Shown: piece after piece, positions 6,927 to 15,258 of the stretch
Layout of the letters: each line of letters opens with the position of its first letter
How positions within the stretch are numbered: the stretch's first letter is position 1
Source of the DNA: Litorimonas sp.
GTDB taxonomy: Bacteria; Pseudomonadota; Alphaproteobacteria; Caulobacterales; Maricaulaceae
Assembly: GCA_029936425.1 (NCBI GenBank)
Contig: JAPYSU010000004.1
Span: forward strand, 62,001-126,000
Reading direction: 5' to 3'
DNA length: 64,000 nt
Position numbers and translations under genes: made by a program
Notes under the pieces: generated by a model
Told to the model about the DNA's origin: nothing
The model's database searches: none
The model's input: the letters and a program-made list of their open reading frames with translations, nothing else

Positions 6927-7736
6927 ATGCAGCAATATCTCGACCTTCTTTCGCACGTCATGGAAAACGGAACGGACCGTATGGACCGGACGGGGACGGG
7001 AACGCGCGGCGTGTTTGGCTATCAGATGCGGTTTGATCTGGCCGAGGGGTTTCCGATGGTGACAACCAAAAAGTTGCACAAGAAATCCATCGTGCATGAG
7101 CTCATCTGGTTTCTGGCGGGTGATACCAATATCAAATATCTGAAAGAGAATGGCGTTCGCATCTGGGACGAATGGGCGGATGAAAACGGAGACCTCGGGC
7201 CCGTTTACGGCAAACAATGGCGCCGCTGGGAAGGTCCTGAAGGCCGGGTCATCGACCAAGTCAAAAATGTTGTCGACGCGATAAAAAGCAACCCCAATTC
7301 ACGCCGCCATATCGTCAGCGCCTGGAATCCGGCGGATGTGGACGAGATGGCTCTGCCGCCCTGTCACTGTCTCTTTCAGTTTTATGTTGCGCCGCAAGAA
7401 AACGGGAAAGCGAAACTAAGCTGTCAGCTCTATCAACGCAGCGCCGACATTTTTCTCGGCGTCCCGTTCAATATCGCCAGCTACGCCCTTCTGGTTTATA
7501 TGATGGCGCAGGTCTGTGATCTGGACGTGGGCGATTTCGTCCATAGCTTTGGCGACGCCCATATCTATTCGAACCATTTTAAGCAGGTGAAAGAACAGCT
7601 TTCCCGCGCGCCGAAAGCGTTGCCAAGATTGAAGTTAAATCCTGACGTCACAGAAATTGACGGCTTTAGCTATGAAGACGTGAAGATACTCGGCTACGAA
7701 GCCCATCCGCATATTGCGGGAAAAGTCGCGGTTTGA
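6927..7736 (+). CDS. thyA: Thymidylate synthase
   Basis: Makes dTMP from dUMP using methylene-tetrahydrofolate. It is 269 residues, close to the E. coli enzyme. Visible motifs are RTGTGT near the N-terminus, RRHIVSAWNP, the active-site PPCHC with the nucleophile at residue 146, and LSCQLYQRSAD with FLGVPFNIASYALL. The start MQQYLDLL fits the family; an in-frame ATG at 6852 would add 25 unrelated residues. The 3' end (7532-7734, residues ~203-269) is present a second time at 8208-8410, with an AT-rich gene between. The protein here is complete and its motifs are intact, so it should be active. The DHFR gene folA lies 4.6 kb downstream. Confidence 0.96.
   Translation: MQQYLDLLSHVMENGTDRMDRTGTGTRGVFGYQMRFDLAEGFPMVTTKKLHKKSIVHELIWFLAGDTNIKYLKENGVRIWDEWADENGDLGPVYGKQWRRWEGPEGRVIDQVKNVVDAIKSNPNSRRHIVSAWNPADVDEMALPPCHCLFQFYVAPQENGKAKLSCQLYQRSADIFLGVPFNIASYALLVYMMAQVCDLDVGDFVHSFGDAHIYSNHFKQVKEQLSRAPKALPRLKLNPDVTEIDGFSYEDVKILGYEAHPHIAGKVAV
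7532..7734 (+). repeat. Direct repeat copy 1: 3' end of intact thyA
   Basis: A 203-bp segment that recurs at 8208-8410 with 3 differences by hand alignment (positions offset by exactly 676). In this copy the reading frame ends VAV-TGA; in the other copy it ends VAV-TAA. Similarity stops sharply at both edges. Confidence 0.95.
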
Positions 7737-8185
7737 AGTTAGAGTTGTCATCGGTTGATGCGAAGTCCTTAGAATTAGGCCATCGCTGGAAATTAATAAC
7801 TAGATTGAAGATAGTTCAAATCGCGGATCGGCTAATTGAAAATAGTGATTCGGTTCCTTCAGCTGAAGTATGCGAACTTGCGAATTGTTTACATGACCAC
7901 CAAGTAAAAAATCTGCTTTCACAGTTTTTCGATAACGTGGATAAATGGAAACCAGTTTGTAATTTATTGACAAAGTATATCAAATTATCTGAACTTAACT
8001 CGTCGGAGAATTTGGTGCTGTTTTACGCAATATCAAATTACGCGGATTGGGATGACCCGGAGCCTTGGCGCGAAATAAAAATTTTATGTCATGAACTCAG
8101 AGATGCCCGAGTTGGTGTTTATGGGGATGAAGTTGAAATAGCCACAGAAATTCATTCTATTCTGATGAGCGCAATTCAAAACTAG
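7733..8185 (+). CDS. AT-rich orphan gene inserted after thyA
   Basis: A 150-residue predicted cytosolic protein that I do not recognise. The frame opens with TTG overlapping the thyA stop (TTTGA); no ATG is available nearby, so either the start is coupled to thyA termination or the original 5' end was lost at the junction. The protein is acidic and mostly helical in appearance (ELANCLHDHQVKNLLSQFF, EPWREIKILCHELRDA), with no signal peptide or membrane segment. Two 60-base samples hand-count at about 33-38% GC against 50% for a thyA sample, and codon use is AT-biased. Together with the flanking duplicated thyA end, this suggests recent acquisition. An accessory role (immunity, toxin or antitoxin-like, or selfish) is guesswork. 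Confidence 0.6.
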   Translation: MKLELSSVDAKSLELGHRWKLITRLKIVQIADRLIENSDSVPSAEVCELANCLHDHQVKNLLSQFFDNVDKWKPVCNLLTKYIKLSELNSSENLVLFYAISNYADWDDPEPWREIKILCHELRDARVGVYGDEVEIATEIHSILMSAIQN

Positions 8186-8207
8186 AATTATTTAAACTGA
8201 AAGCTGA

Positions 8208-8412
8208 CGATTTCGTCCATAGCTTTGGCGACGCCCATATTTATTCGAACCATTTTAAGCAGGTGAAAGAACAGCTTTCCCGCGCGCCGAAAGCGTTGCC
8301 AAGATTGAAGTTAAATCCTGACGTCACAAAAATTGACGGCTTTAGCTATGAAGACGTGAAGATACTCGGCTACGAAGCCCACCCGCATATTGCGGGAAAA
8401 GTCGCGGTTTAA
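8208..8412 (+). pseudogene. Truncated second copy of the thyA 3' end (direct repeat copy 2)
   Basis: 200 of 203 bases match the end of intact thyA (7532-7734). It encodes the last ~67 residues in frame, from DFVHSFGDAH to the stop TAA, but has no N-terminal part, no active-site cysteine and no start signal. The three differences are single transitions, one of them missense (Glu to Lys codon). This is either the original thyA end displaced by an insertion or a tandem duplicate. It is separated from the orphan gene stop by about 22 bases. Confidence 0.9.
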
Positions 8413-8545
8413 GATTTTTTTGCGTAAAGATCGACTGTTCAGGGAAAACTTACCTAAATTCGTTTCCGCTCTTACCTTCACTCTAATTTAGTGACAGATT
8501 TGTCTCGGGGGAAACCTACATCTATAAAAAATTTGGGAGAACGAA

Positions 8546-10120
8546 ATGAGAATTAGAAACCTGTTAAGCGCTACAGCGATTATTGCTTTGGCAACTTCTG
8601 CGCCGGCTTTTGCGCAAGATGTTGATTTGACCAGTGAGTCCATTCGAATTCAAACGGATGATTGCGCTTTTAATGCCTGTGCGAATTTGAGTGACCTAAA
8701 CGCCGAAGACGGCCTGGCAATGCTAAAGTCAATGGCTGCGAATCGTAGCGCGGCTCTAGCGGCCAAAGCTGAAAAAGCAGACATGAAAAACAACAAAGCG
8801 GCCAAGAAAAAGAATAATAAAGGTCGCGGACTGGCGATCGGCCAGCAAAATAACGACCCACAAGTTGTTTTTCTACAATTTGGCAGTGCTGACCCGACAT
8901 TTTTTGCGTCTCAAGGCGGGCAACCCATCGCGGGCGGTGTTTTCCCAGACTATATATACACACAAGCAGATCGCGACTTTATTCAAGAAAGATTAGAGGC
9001 GGATTACGCGGAGTATAATTTCGAATTCACTCAGGTTCAGCCAAGCCTGGGGGACTTTTCGACTATTCGTATTGGCGATAATGATGCCAACCCGATTGAT
9101 TTAGCGACCGGTATCTTATTTGGCCGCGCCGATAATATTGATTTCGGAAATGATGACCGAACCGATAGCGCGTTTGCGGATGCCAGTTTCTGGCAATTAC
9201 TCGCCGAACTGGACGCCAATTTTGGAACCCAGAACCTGGCGAATTTCCTCGGATTGCCTGGACCGCTCACTTTGGAGGAAGTCGAAGAAGTTCGCCAAAT
9301 TGCTGTCGTGAACCAGTCAGCCAATACGGCTGGCCATGAATTGGGACACATTCTCGGTTTACGTCATCACGACAGTTTTGGAGCCCCGGGCGATGGTTTG
9401 CCGGCGGCCCGCACGCCGGGTGAGTTCATTCCGCTCGGAGAAACAGATCAGAATGCGCTCGAGACTTTGACCCATGTCATGGCCTCAGGCGCCAGTGCCG
9501 GTTTGGCTTTGAATAGCCCTCCTTTTGTTGATCGTTTCTTTTCCGAACGCTCGGCGGTTAAACTGGCCATTAATGAGCGGACTCGTAAAATTGATGAGTC
9601 AGTGACCCAAAGGAATGGCGGAAAATTGACTTTGAACAAAGTCAAAGGCGCGAATCCTTTGTTGGACGGCGTAAATGCTGGCGGAAAACTTGATATTCGC
9701 GCCGCACTTGTAAGCGGCAGCATCACAGAGTTGGAAGAAGCGGATAGCTATTTCATTAGTGGAGATGCAGGGGATATCTTCAATTCGGAAATCATATCTT
9801 TCTCTGATGCGAATGTGGGGGACTTTGTGGTCACCAAGCTGACCCTAAAGCTCAAACAGTCAGATGGATCTTATGCTGAAGTGGCGTCCAATCAACGCAC
9901 ATTTGAAGGGTTTGAACCTCTGGTTTTTGACTTCACGCTTCCTGAAGACGGGGAGTACATGATTGAAGTGTCATCCCCAGATCTGGTACCTGTTGGACGC
10001 TTTGCTGATGGGACGCCTGCTTTTGCGTCTTTGGCTGCGAACGGATTGAATAGTTGGAGAACGGGCGATTACGAAATGCTCGCTTATGTCGTAGAAGGCA
10101 AACCCGGCGGCGGAAAATAA
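8546..10120 (+). CDS. Secreted metzincin-like zinc metalloprotease
   Basis: A 524-residue exported protein. A signal peptide with a hydrophobic core ends at APAFAQ near residue 23. A lysine/asparagine-rich stretch follows at about residues 72-95 (NNKAAKKKNNKGRG). The zinc-binding consensus HELGHILGLRHH at about residue 265 matches HExxHxxGxxH, so it is a predicted metalloendopeptidase of the metzincin group. The C-terminal ~140 residues look like a beta-sandwich pre-peptidase C-terminal type domain (DSYFISGDAGDIF, LPEDGEYMIEVSSPD). There is a good ribosome site (GGGAGAACGAAATG) and its own upstream region of about 130 bases. It ends before a terminator, so it is probably monocistronic. Substrate unknown. 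Confidence 0.85.
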   Translation: MRIRNLLSATAIIALATSAPAFAQDVDLTSESIRIQTDDCAFNACANLSDLNAEDGLAMLKSMAANRSAALAAKAEKADMKNNKAAKKKNNKGRGLAIGQQNNDPQVVFLQFGSADPTFFASQGGQPIAGGVFPDYIYTQADRDFIQERLEADYAEYNFEFTQVQPSLGDFSTIRIGDNDANPIDLATGILFGRADNIDFGNDDRTDSAFADASFWQLLAELDANFGTQNLANFLGLPGPLTLEEVEEVRQIAVVNQSANTAGHELGHILGLRHHDSFGAPGDGLPAARTPGEFIPLGETDQNALETLTHVMASGASAGLALNSPPFVDRFFSERSAVKLAINERTRKIDESVTQRNGGKLTLNKVKGANPLLDGVNAGGKLDIRAALVSGSITELEEADSYFISGDAGDIFNSEIISFSDANVGDFVVTKLTLKLKQSDGSYAEVASNQRTFEGFEPLVFDFTLPEDGEYMIEVSSPDLVPVGRFADGTPAFASLAANGLNSWRTGDYEMLAYVVEGKPGGGK

Positions 10121-10144
10121 TCACGCTCCGAAGCTAATTCTTGA

Positions 10145-10171
10145 AGCTGCCTCTCTGGGGCGGCTTTTTTT
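10145..10171 (+). terminator. Rho-independent terminator after the metalloprotease gene
   Basis: Arms AGCTGCC and GGCGGCT (7 pairs, one G-T) around a short loop, followed by seven T residues, 25 bases after the protease stop codon. Confidence 0.8.
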
Positions 10172-10260
10172 GTGCTCAAATAATTACGGACCTATTTGCA
10201 AACTGCCCTTGCCAAGCGATTGCCATTAGGCGACCTTTCTATTTCTTGGAGGATATGACA

Positions 10261-11640
10261 ATGAAAACACTTCTTTGCAGCGCCGCGGCGCTTTTGACTT
10301 TGGCGGCGGCGCCCAGCACCTTTGCTCAGGATCTGACGACAACCGTTTCCGAGGACCATGATTACGTTCTCGACCTGTACAAGCATTTTCACCAGAACCC
10401 GGAACTTTCCTTGAAAGAAGAAAAGTCTGCCGCGCGTATGGCTGAAGAGCTGAAGTCCCTGGGGTTTGAGGTCACTGAAGGACTTGGTGACGAATGGGTG
10501 AAGCAAAAGGTGATGGAAGAAGTGGGAGAGGTTCTGCCAGGCGTGGGTGGTTACGGACTGGTTGCCGTCATGAAAAACGGGGAGGGGCCAACCGTCATGT
10601 TGCGGGCGGATATGGACGCTCTGCCTTTGCAGGAAAAGACAGGGGTGCCTTATACCTCAAATGTTGTTTCAACTGATTTTACGGGGAAAGAAGCTCCGGT
10701 CATGCATGCCTGCGCCCATGACAGCCATATGGCTATCTTGATCGGCGCGGCGCGGCAATTGGTCGAACATAAAGAGGATTGGTCGGGCACGCTTGTCCTC
10801 ATTGGGCAGCCCGCCGAAGAAATCGGTTACGGCGCCTTGGCCATGCTGGAAGATGGCCTCATGGAGAAGTTCCCAAAACCGGATTATGTTCTGGCGACCC
10901 ATACCTCCGGTTGGGACCCGGCCGGAAAAGTGACCTACACGTCCGGTTACGCGCTGGCCAATGTCGACTCGGTCGATATTAAAATCAAAGGCATCGGCGC
11001 TCACGGCTCGGCCCCTCATATGGGCAAAGATCCGATCGTTATCGGATCGCAAATCGTCAACGCCCTGCAAACCTTGGTGTCCCGCGAAGTCAATCCGTTG
11101 CAAGCGGGTGTTGTCACAGTGGGCTCTTTCCGCTCCGGATATAAACACAACATTATTCCCGATGAAGCAGAGCTATTGCTGACAGTCCGGTCTTACGACG
11201 ACGACGTTCGTAAAACGCTGCTTGAAGGCATTGAACGCATAGCAATTGCGCAGGGGCGTTCCGCCGGATTGCCAGAGGATAAGTTGCCGGAAGTCATCAT
11301 TAAGAGTGACTACACGCCGTCCACCTATAATGATCCGGAAATGACGGACCGCGTTATGAAAGCTGTCTCGGCGTCTATTGGCGAAGACAAAGTTGAAAGC
11401 CGTCCGCCAAGCATGGGCGGAGAGGACTTTTCCCGGTTCCACCGTCATGATGAAGACATCCCGACTCTTATTTTCTGGACAGGCGGTGCTGACCCAGAGG
11501 CTTTCGCTGCGGCTGTTGAGAACAAAACGCCGCTTCCTCCGGCCAATCATTCGCCTTTATTTGCGCCCATCCCCGGACCGTCCCTGAAACTGGGCGTTCA
11601 GTCCATGACGGCCGGAGCAATTGAGCTCTTTAAAGAGTAA
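10261..11640 (+). CDS. Exported M20-family amidohydrolase/peptidase
   Basis: A 459-residue M20 metalloenzyme of the hippurate hydrolase / aminoacylase-like group, with an N-terminal signal peptide ending at PSTFAQ, so it is periplasmic or secreted. Motifs: FHQNPELS, RADMDALP (metal Asp), HACAHDSHMA (metal His/Asp, with Ala where Gly is usual), GQPAEE (catalytic and metal Glu), GAHGSAPH, and MGGEDFS near the end. ATG at 10261 is chosen over 10255 because GGAGG ends 8 bases before it. It probably hydrolyses N-acylated amino acids or dipeptides outside the cytoplasm. The preceding gene is also an exported hydrolase, suggesting scavenging of peptides. It ends 3 bases from the convergent transporter gene. 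Confidence 0.9.
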   Translation: MKTLLCSAAALLTLAAAPSTFAQDLTTTVSEDHDYVLDLYKHFHQNPELSLKEEKSAARMAEELKSLGFEVTEGLGDEWVKQKVMEEVGEVLPGVGGYGLVAVMKNGEGPTVMLRADMDALPLQEKTGVPYTSNVVSTDFTGKEAPVMHACAHDSHMAILIGAARQLVEHKEDWSGTLVLIGQPAEEIGYGALAMLEDGLMEKFPKPDYVLATHTSGWDPAGKVTYTSGYALANVDSVDIKIKGIGAHGSAPHMGKDPIVIGSQIVNALQTLVSREVNPLQAGVVTVGSFRSGYKHNIIPDEAELLLTVRSYDDDVRKTLLEGIERIAIAQGRSAGLPEDKLPEVIIKSDYTPSTYNDPEMTDRVMKAVSASIGEDKVESRPPSMGGEDFSRFHRHDEDIPTLIFWTGGADPEAFAAAVENKTPLPPANHSPLFAPIPGPSLKLGVQSMTAGAIELFKE

Positions 11641-11643
11641 GCC

Positions 11644-12255
11644 TCACGCGTTTCTTGTTGTTTGGCCACGCTCCATCCGCTGACGGATGAGCCACCAGAT
11701 AACCACGGCGCCCACCATTTTGCCCCCGACACTCATTATGATGTTGGGGGCAGTTAATTGATCGGGCCTGAGAAAGCTTGCGCCGAAAAGAAACGTCGTT
11801 GTGTCAATCGGCGCCGCGAGGGCGGAGGAGAGCAAAACACGGGTGGAGAGCTTGTATTTTGTAAAAGTGAACAGGGCATAGTCCACCAGTTCTGATATCA
11901 GAAAAGCTGCCCCGCTTGCCAGAGCCAACGCGCCGCCGCTGGTGACATAGGTCAGGCCCAAAGCCAGAGCCATGGCAAACAAGACCTCATGCCCTATTTC
12001 TCTTTGCGAAAAGTCCCTCACTACCAGAACCAGGCCCGTCACGATGGTAACAGGATTAAAGGCCCACGCCGCCAACCCCGGTAAATTGACCATAGGCGCC
12101 CAGGTGAAGCTCCAATTGATGAAGGGAATCAGGAGAATGTAGAGAAGCGTATATTTGACCGAGAAAAGACTCGTCGTGGATTTGCGGCTCTCAGACTCTT
12201 CCGAAGCTGTCTCTAACGTAGCTGAGGCGGCCGAGCTTTTCTTTTCTTTCATCAT
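11644..12255 (-). CDS. VUT-family membrane transporter (queuosine-precursor transporter-like)
   Basis: A 203-residue integral membrane protein. A polar Ser/Glu/Lys-rich N-terminus of ~30 residues precedes five or six hydrophobic helices. The segments LVVRDFSQREIGHEVL and ASGAAFLISELVDYALFT are hallmarks of the VUT (YhhQ-like) family, whose studied members take up 7-deazaguanine precursors of queuosine. That substrate is an extrapolation, as no queuosine gene is adjacent. It may start at either of two adjacent ATG codons. It is divergent from folA by 60 bases and convergent with the M20 gene. Confidence 0.75.
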   Translation of the reverse strand: MMKEKKSSAASATLETASEESESRKSTTSLFSVKYTLLYILLIPFINWSFTWAPMVNLPGLAAWAFNPVTIVTGLVLVVRDFSQREIGHEVLFAMALALGLTYVTSGGALALASGAAFLISELVDYALFTFTKYKLSTRVLLSSALAAPIDTTTFLFGASFLRPDQLTAPNIIMSVGGKMVGAVVIWWLIRQRMERGQTTRNA

Positions 12256-12315
12256 GCAGCCCGATTTCCTTCGCTTTCGCTATACCTATTTCGCTCTATC
12301 GTGTATCGGCCTTCT

Positions 12316-12855
12316 ATGTCCATTCCTCCCGAAATTCCAAGTCCTAAACTTTCCCTGATTGTGGCGCGGGCGCAGAACGGCGTTATCGGCCGTAATGGCG
12401 ATTTGCCATGGTCATTACCAACAGACTTGAAATTCTTTAAATCCATCACTCTGGGTAAGCCGGTTTTGATGGGGCGCAAGACATGGGAAAGCCTCTCATT
12501 CCCGCTTCCGGGGCGGCCAAATCTTGTTCTCACGCGGGATGTAGGCTATGAAGCACCCCAGGCGGAAGTATTCTCAGATTTGAACGCTTTTGTCGCGCGG
12601 GGCTATGAACTCGCCGGATTAAACGGCGCCAGCGAAGTCATGGTGATTGGCGGGGCGCAGCTCTACCGAACGCTCATGCCCCACATAGACCGCCAATATA
12701 TCACTCAGGTTTTCGCTGAACCTGAAGGGGATGCGTTTTTTGAGACGCCGGACACGGATAAATGGGTGTTAAGTGAAGAAAAAACGGGATTGAAGTCGTC
12801 CAGGGATGATTATGATTTCTCGGTCCAGATTTGGGACAGAGTTTCGCACGTATAG
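12316..12855 (+). CDS. folA: Dihydrofolate reductase
   Basis: Regenerates tetrahydrofolate, which is consumed as dihydrofolate by thymidylate synthase encoded just upstream. 179 residues. Motifs: LIVARAQNGVIGRNGDLPWSLP (active-site loop), MGRKTWESL (NADPH-binding), GRPNLVLTRD and VMVIGGAQLYR. It has the usual acidic residue in the loop (TDLKFFKS). An in-frame GTG at 12301 is an alternative start. No strong ribosome site is visible at either. The order thyA-folA-hflK-hflC-degP is common in alphaproteobacteria, but here thyA and folA are pushed apart by inserted genes. Confidence 0.95.
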   Translation: MSIPPEIPSPKLSLIVARAQNGVIGRNGDLPWSLPTDLKFFKSITLGKPVLMGRKTWESLSFPLPGRPNLVLTRDVGYEAPQAEVFSDLNAFVARGYELAGLNGASEVMVIGGAQLYRTLMPHIDRQYITQVFAEPEGDAFFETPDTDKWVLSEEKTGLKSSRDDYDFSVQIWDRVSHV

Positions 12856-12913
12856 CCCTTGATAAGATAGCTTAAGACAGCCAAGTATATAAAAAGACTT
12901 TTCGGAGAGATTT

Positions 12914-14053
12914 GTGGCAGATGACAAGAACAACAGCCCTTGGGGAAAACCCAAAGGCTCCGGCGGTAAAGGCTCGGGCAAAGGTAACAACCCCTGGGGC
13001 GGGCAATCGGGTCGACCTGACCGGGATCGTCCCAAACCGGGTGAAGGGTCTGCGGATCTCGACAATGTCATTCAAGGCTTCAAATCGCGCGTAAAACGCG
13101 GCGGCTCTGGCGGCGGTCGCGGCGGATTTTCCGGTGGAGGCGGTAGCGGCGGAGACATAACGATCCCTAAATGGATATTTGTTGTCGCAGCTGTTGTGCT
13201 CTTATTGTTTACGTCAATTTTTACGGTGCAGGGTAACGAACGTGCTGTCGTGCTTCGCTTTGGCGATTACACCCGCACAGCCGGACCGGGGCTTCACTTC
13301 AAATTTCCGCCTCCCATTGAAACCAAAATTGTCCGTAACGTGACCTCGCAGCGCGAAACTCGTGTGGGTGTGAACTCCACGGCAGAAGCGCTTATGTTGA
13401 CCGGTGATGAAAATATCGTCGACATCAACTTTACCGTTTTGTGGGTCATTAAAGACCTCGAATCCTATTTGTTTAAAGTTGATCAGCCGGATGACCTTGT
13501 AAAATCTGCGGCAGAAAGTGTTGTTCGGGAAGTCATCGGGAATAATGAGCTCGACCCTATCATCACGACAGGTCGTCAGGAGCTTCGCGGCGTTGTGACC
13601 GAACAATTGCAAACCCTTCTTGATGAGTATGAAGCCGGCGTTTTGGTTAATGATGTTCAGTTCCAAAAAACAGACCCGCCAGCGGAAGTCGAAGATGACT
13701 TTCTGGATGTTGTGAACGCTCAGCAAGAAGCTGAAACCGCCATTAACGAAGCCCGTGCTTATCGGAATACACAAGTTCTCGAAGCGGAAGGTAGTGCGGC
13801 CCGTCTCATTCAAGAAGCCGAAGGTTATCGTGACTCCGTTATTGCCAATGCTGAGGGTGAGGCAGAACGTTTTCGCCTGATCTATGGGGAATATGAAGCC
13901 GCCCCTCAAGTGACGCGGCAACGCATGTATTTAGAGACAATCGAAGACATTTACGGCGATGCTGATAAAATTATTCTCGACAATGAAGCCGGTAACGGCG
14001 TTGTCCCATATCTACCGCTGGACAAGCTCGGTAAGCCGGCAGGAGCAAACTAA
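12914..14053 (+). CDS. hflK: FtsH protease modulator HflK
   Basis: A 379-residue SPFH/band-7 protein. With HflC it forms the large periplasmic-facing membrane cage that regulates FtsH. A ~75-residue Gly/Lys-rich cytoplasmic N-terminus (GKPKGSGGKGSGKG and several GGGRGG runs) precedes one transmembrane helix (IFVVAAVVLLLFTSIF, ~residues 88-103). The SPFH domain follows (ERAVVLRFGDYTRTAGPGLHFKFP), then a long Ala/Glu-rich helix (QQEAETAINEAR). The start is GTG at 12914 with GGAGAGA upstream. Its stop TAATG overlaps hflC, so translation is coupled. Confidence 0.95.
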   Translation: MADDKNNSPWGKPKGSGGKGSGKGNNPWGGQSGRPDRDRPKPGEGSADLDNVIQGFKSRVKRGGSGGGRGGFSGGGGSGGDITIPKWIFVVAAVVLLLFTSIFTVQGNERAVVLRFGDYTRTAGPGLHFKFPPPIETKIVRNVTSQRETRVGVNSTAEALMLTGDENIVDINFTVLWVIKDLESYLFKVDQPDDLVKSAAESVVREVIGNNELDPIITTGRQELRGVVTEQLQTLLDEYEAGVLVNDVQFQKTDPPAEVEDDFLDVVNAQQEAETAINEARAYRNTQVLEAEGSAARLIQEAEGYRDSVIANAEGEAERFRLIYGEYEAAPQVTRQRMYLETIEDIYGDADKIILDNEAGNGVVPYLPLDKLGKPAGAN

Positions 14054-14955
14054 TGCAAAATGGTAAGCTAATTGGTATTGGTATAGCGCTGGTAATCCTC
14101 GTCATTATCTTGATGAGCAGCTTTTATACGGTTCGCGAAGACAAACAGGCTCTGGTTCTCCGCTTTGGGGATCCGGTTCGTTCTGAAAATGCCTATGGCG
14201 TGGAAGAGGATGCCGGACTTAAGTTCAAAATTCCTCTTATAGAAGAGGTTCGGCTCTATGACCGTAAAAACCTCGTGCTGGATCTAGATAGTGAGCCTAT
14301 TCTGGCGTCAGACCAGGAAAGACTCGTCGTGGACGCCTTTATTCGTTACCGGATCACTGACGTGAGACAGTTTTACGAAGCCTTTAACACGCGCAATGTC
14401 GCGGAAATTCAGCTAAGTAATATTCTGGACTCACTTTCTCGGGACATATTAGGTAGTGTCGAAAGCTCCGAGATCATTTCAGGGCAACGTTTTGACCTGA
14501 TGAACGCGATTGAAGATCGTGCCAATGCCCGCGCGACGGCAGGTCGTTTTGGTCTTAGAATTGAAGATGTCCGTATCAAACGCGCAGATTTGCCGCCGGA
14601 AAACGCCGCGCGGGTTTTTGAAAGAATGTCCGCCGATCGGCAGGAGCAATCCGCCGAGAAACGCGGTCAGGGCGAACGGGCCAAACGGACAATCAAAGCC
14701 GAAGCGGATAAGGACGTCGAAATTCTCTTGGCGAATGCACGTAAGCAGGCGGAAATCATCCGGGGTGAGGGCGATAAGGAACGAAACCGGATCTACGCCG
14801 AAGCGTATAATCTCGACCCTGAGTTTTTTGCCTTTTACCGGTCTATGGAAGCCTACAGAAAAGGACTTGGGCAGAAATCGACATATGTTCTATCACCTGA
14901 CAGTGACTTCCTGGGTTATCTCGATGACCAGTCCGGGCCTCGAAATAATCGATAA
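14053..14955 (+). CDS. hflC: FtsH protease modulator HflC
   Basis: A 300-residue partner of HflK. It has an N-terminal signal-anchor helix (GIGIALVILVIILMSSFY), an SPFH domain with DKQALVLRFGDPVR and the helix-rich tail AARVFERMSADRQEQSAEKRGQGERAKR typical of HflC. ATG overlaps the hflK stop (TAATG). It ends 18 bases before a DUF2065 gene, the usual arrangement in related genomes. Confidence 0.95.
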   Translation: MQNGKLIGIGIALVILVIILMSSFYTVREDKQALVLRFGDPVRSENAYGVEEDAGLKFKIPLIEEVRLYDRKNLVLDLDSEPILASDQERLVVDAFIRYRITDVRQFYEAFNTRNVAEIQLSNILDSLSRDILGSVESSEIISGQRFDLMNAIEDRANARATAGRFGLRIEDVRIKRADLPPENAARVFERMSADRQEQSAEKRGQGERAKRTIKAEADKDVEILLANARKQAEIIRGEGDKERNRIYAEAYNLDPEFFAFYRSMEAYRKGLGQKSTYVLSPDSDFLGYLDDQSGPRNNR

Positions 14956-14973
14956 ATACTGGTTTGTCGGTAA

Positions 14974-15180
14974 ATGAGTATTTCGGCCATATTGCTCATC
15001 GCCTTTGGCGGTGCGCTCGCCTTGGAGGGCGCTGTTTGGGCTATATTTCCAGGCGGTCTTCGCCGGGCTTATCAGGAATTTCTGGCACAGGCCGATGAAC
15101 GCGATTTGCACATCACCGGAGCGATCTCCGTTTTTGTCGGCGTCTGCCTGCTTTTATTCGGGGTAAGCCTGCTTTCCTGA
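14974..15180 (+). CDS. DUF2065 small membrane protein
   Basis: A 68-residue protein with two transmembrane helices (ISAILLIAFGGALALEGAVWAIFP and ITGAISVFVGVCLLLFGVSLL) separated by a charged loop (RRAYQEFLAQADERDL). This pattern and the place directly after hflC fit DUF2065. The function is unknown; proximity to hflKC suggests a role with that membrane complex. Confidence 0.8.
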   Translation: MSISAILLIAFGGALALEGAVWAIFPGGLRRAYQEFLAQADERDLHITGAISVFVGVCLLLFGVSLLS

Positions 15181-15258
15181 CGCAATTGTTAGGATAATCG
15201 CTGTTTCTGCGGCCTTTCACCCCCTTGGCAAAACGCGCCGTACGTTTAATGTCAGGAT

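Noticed and set aside
13214..13921. 235-codon open frame antisense to hflK
   Set aside because: Shadow of the hflK coding strand. No ribosome site or recognisable motif.
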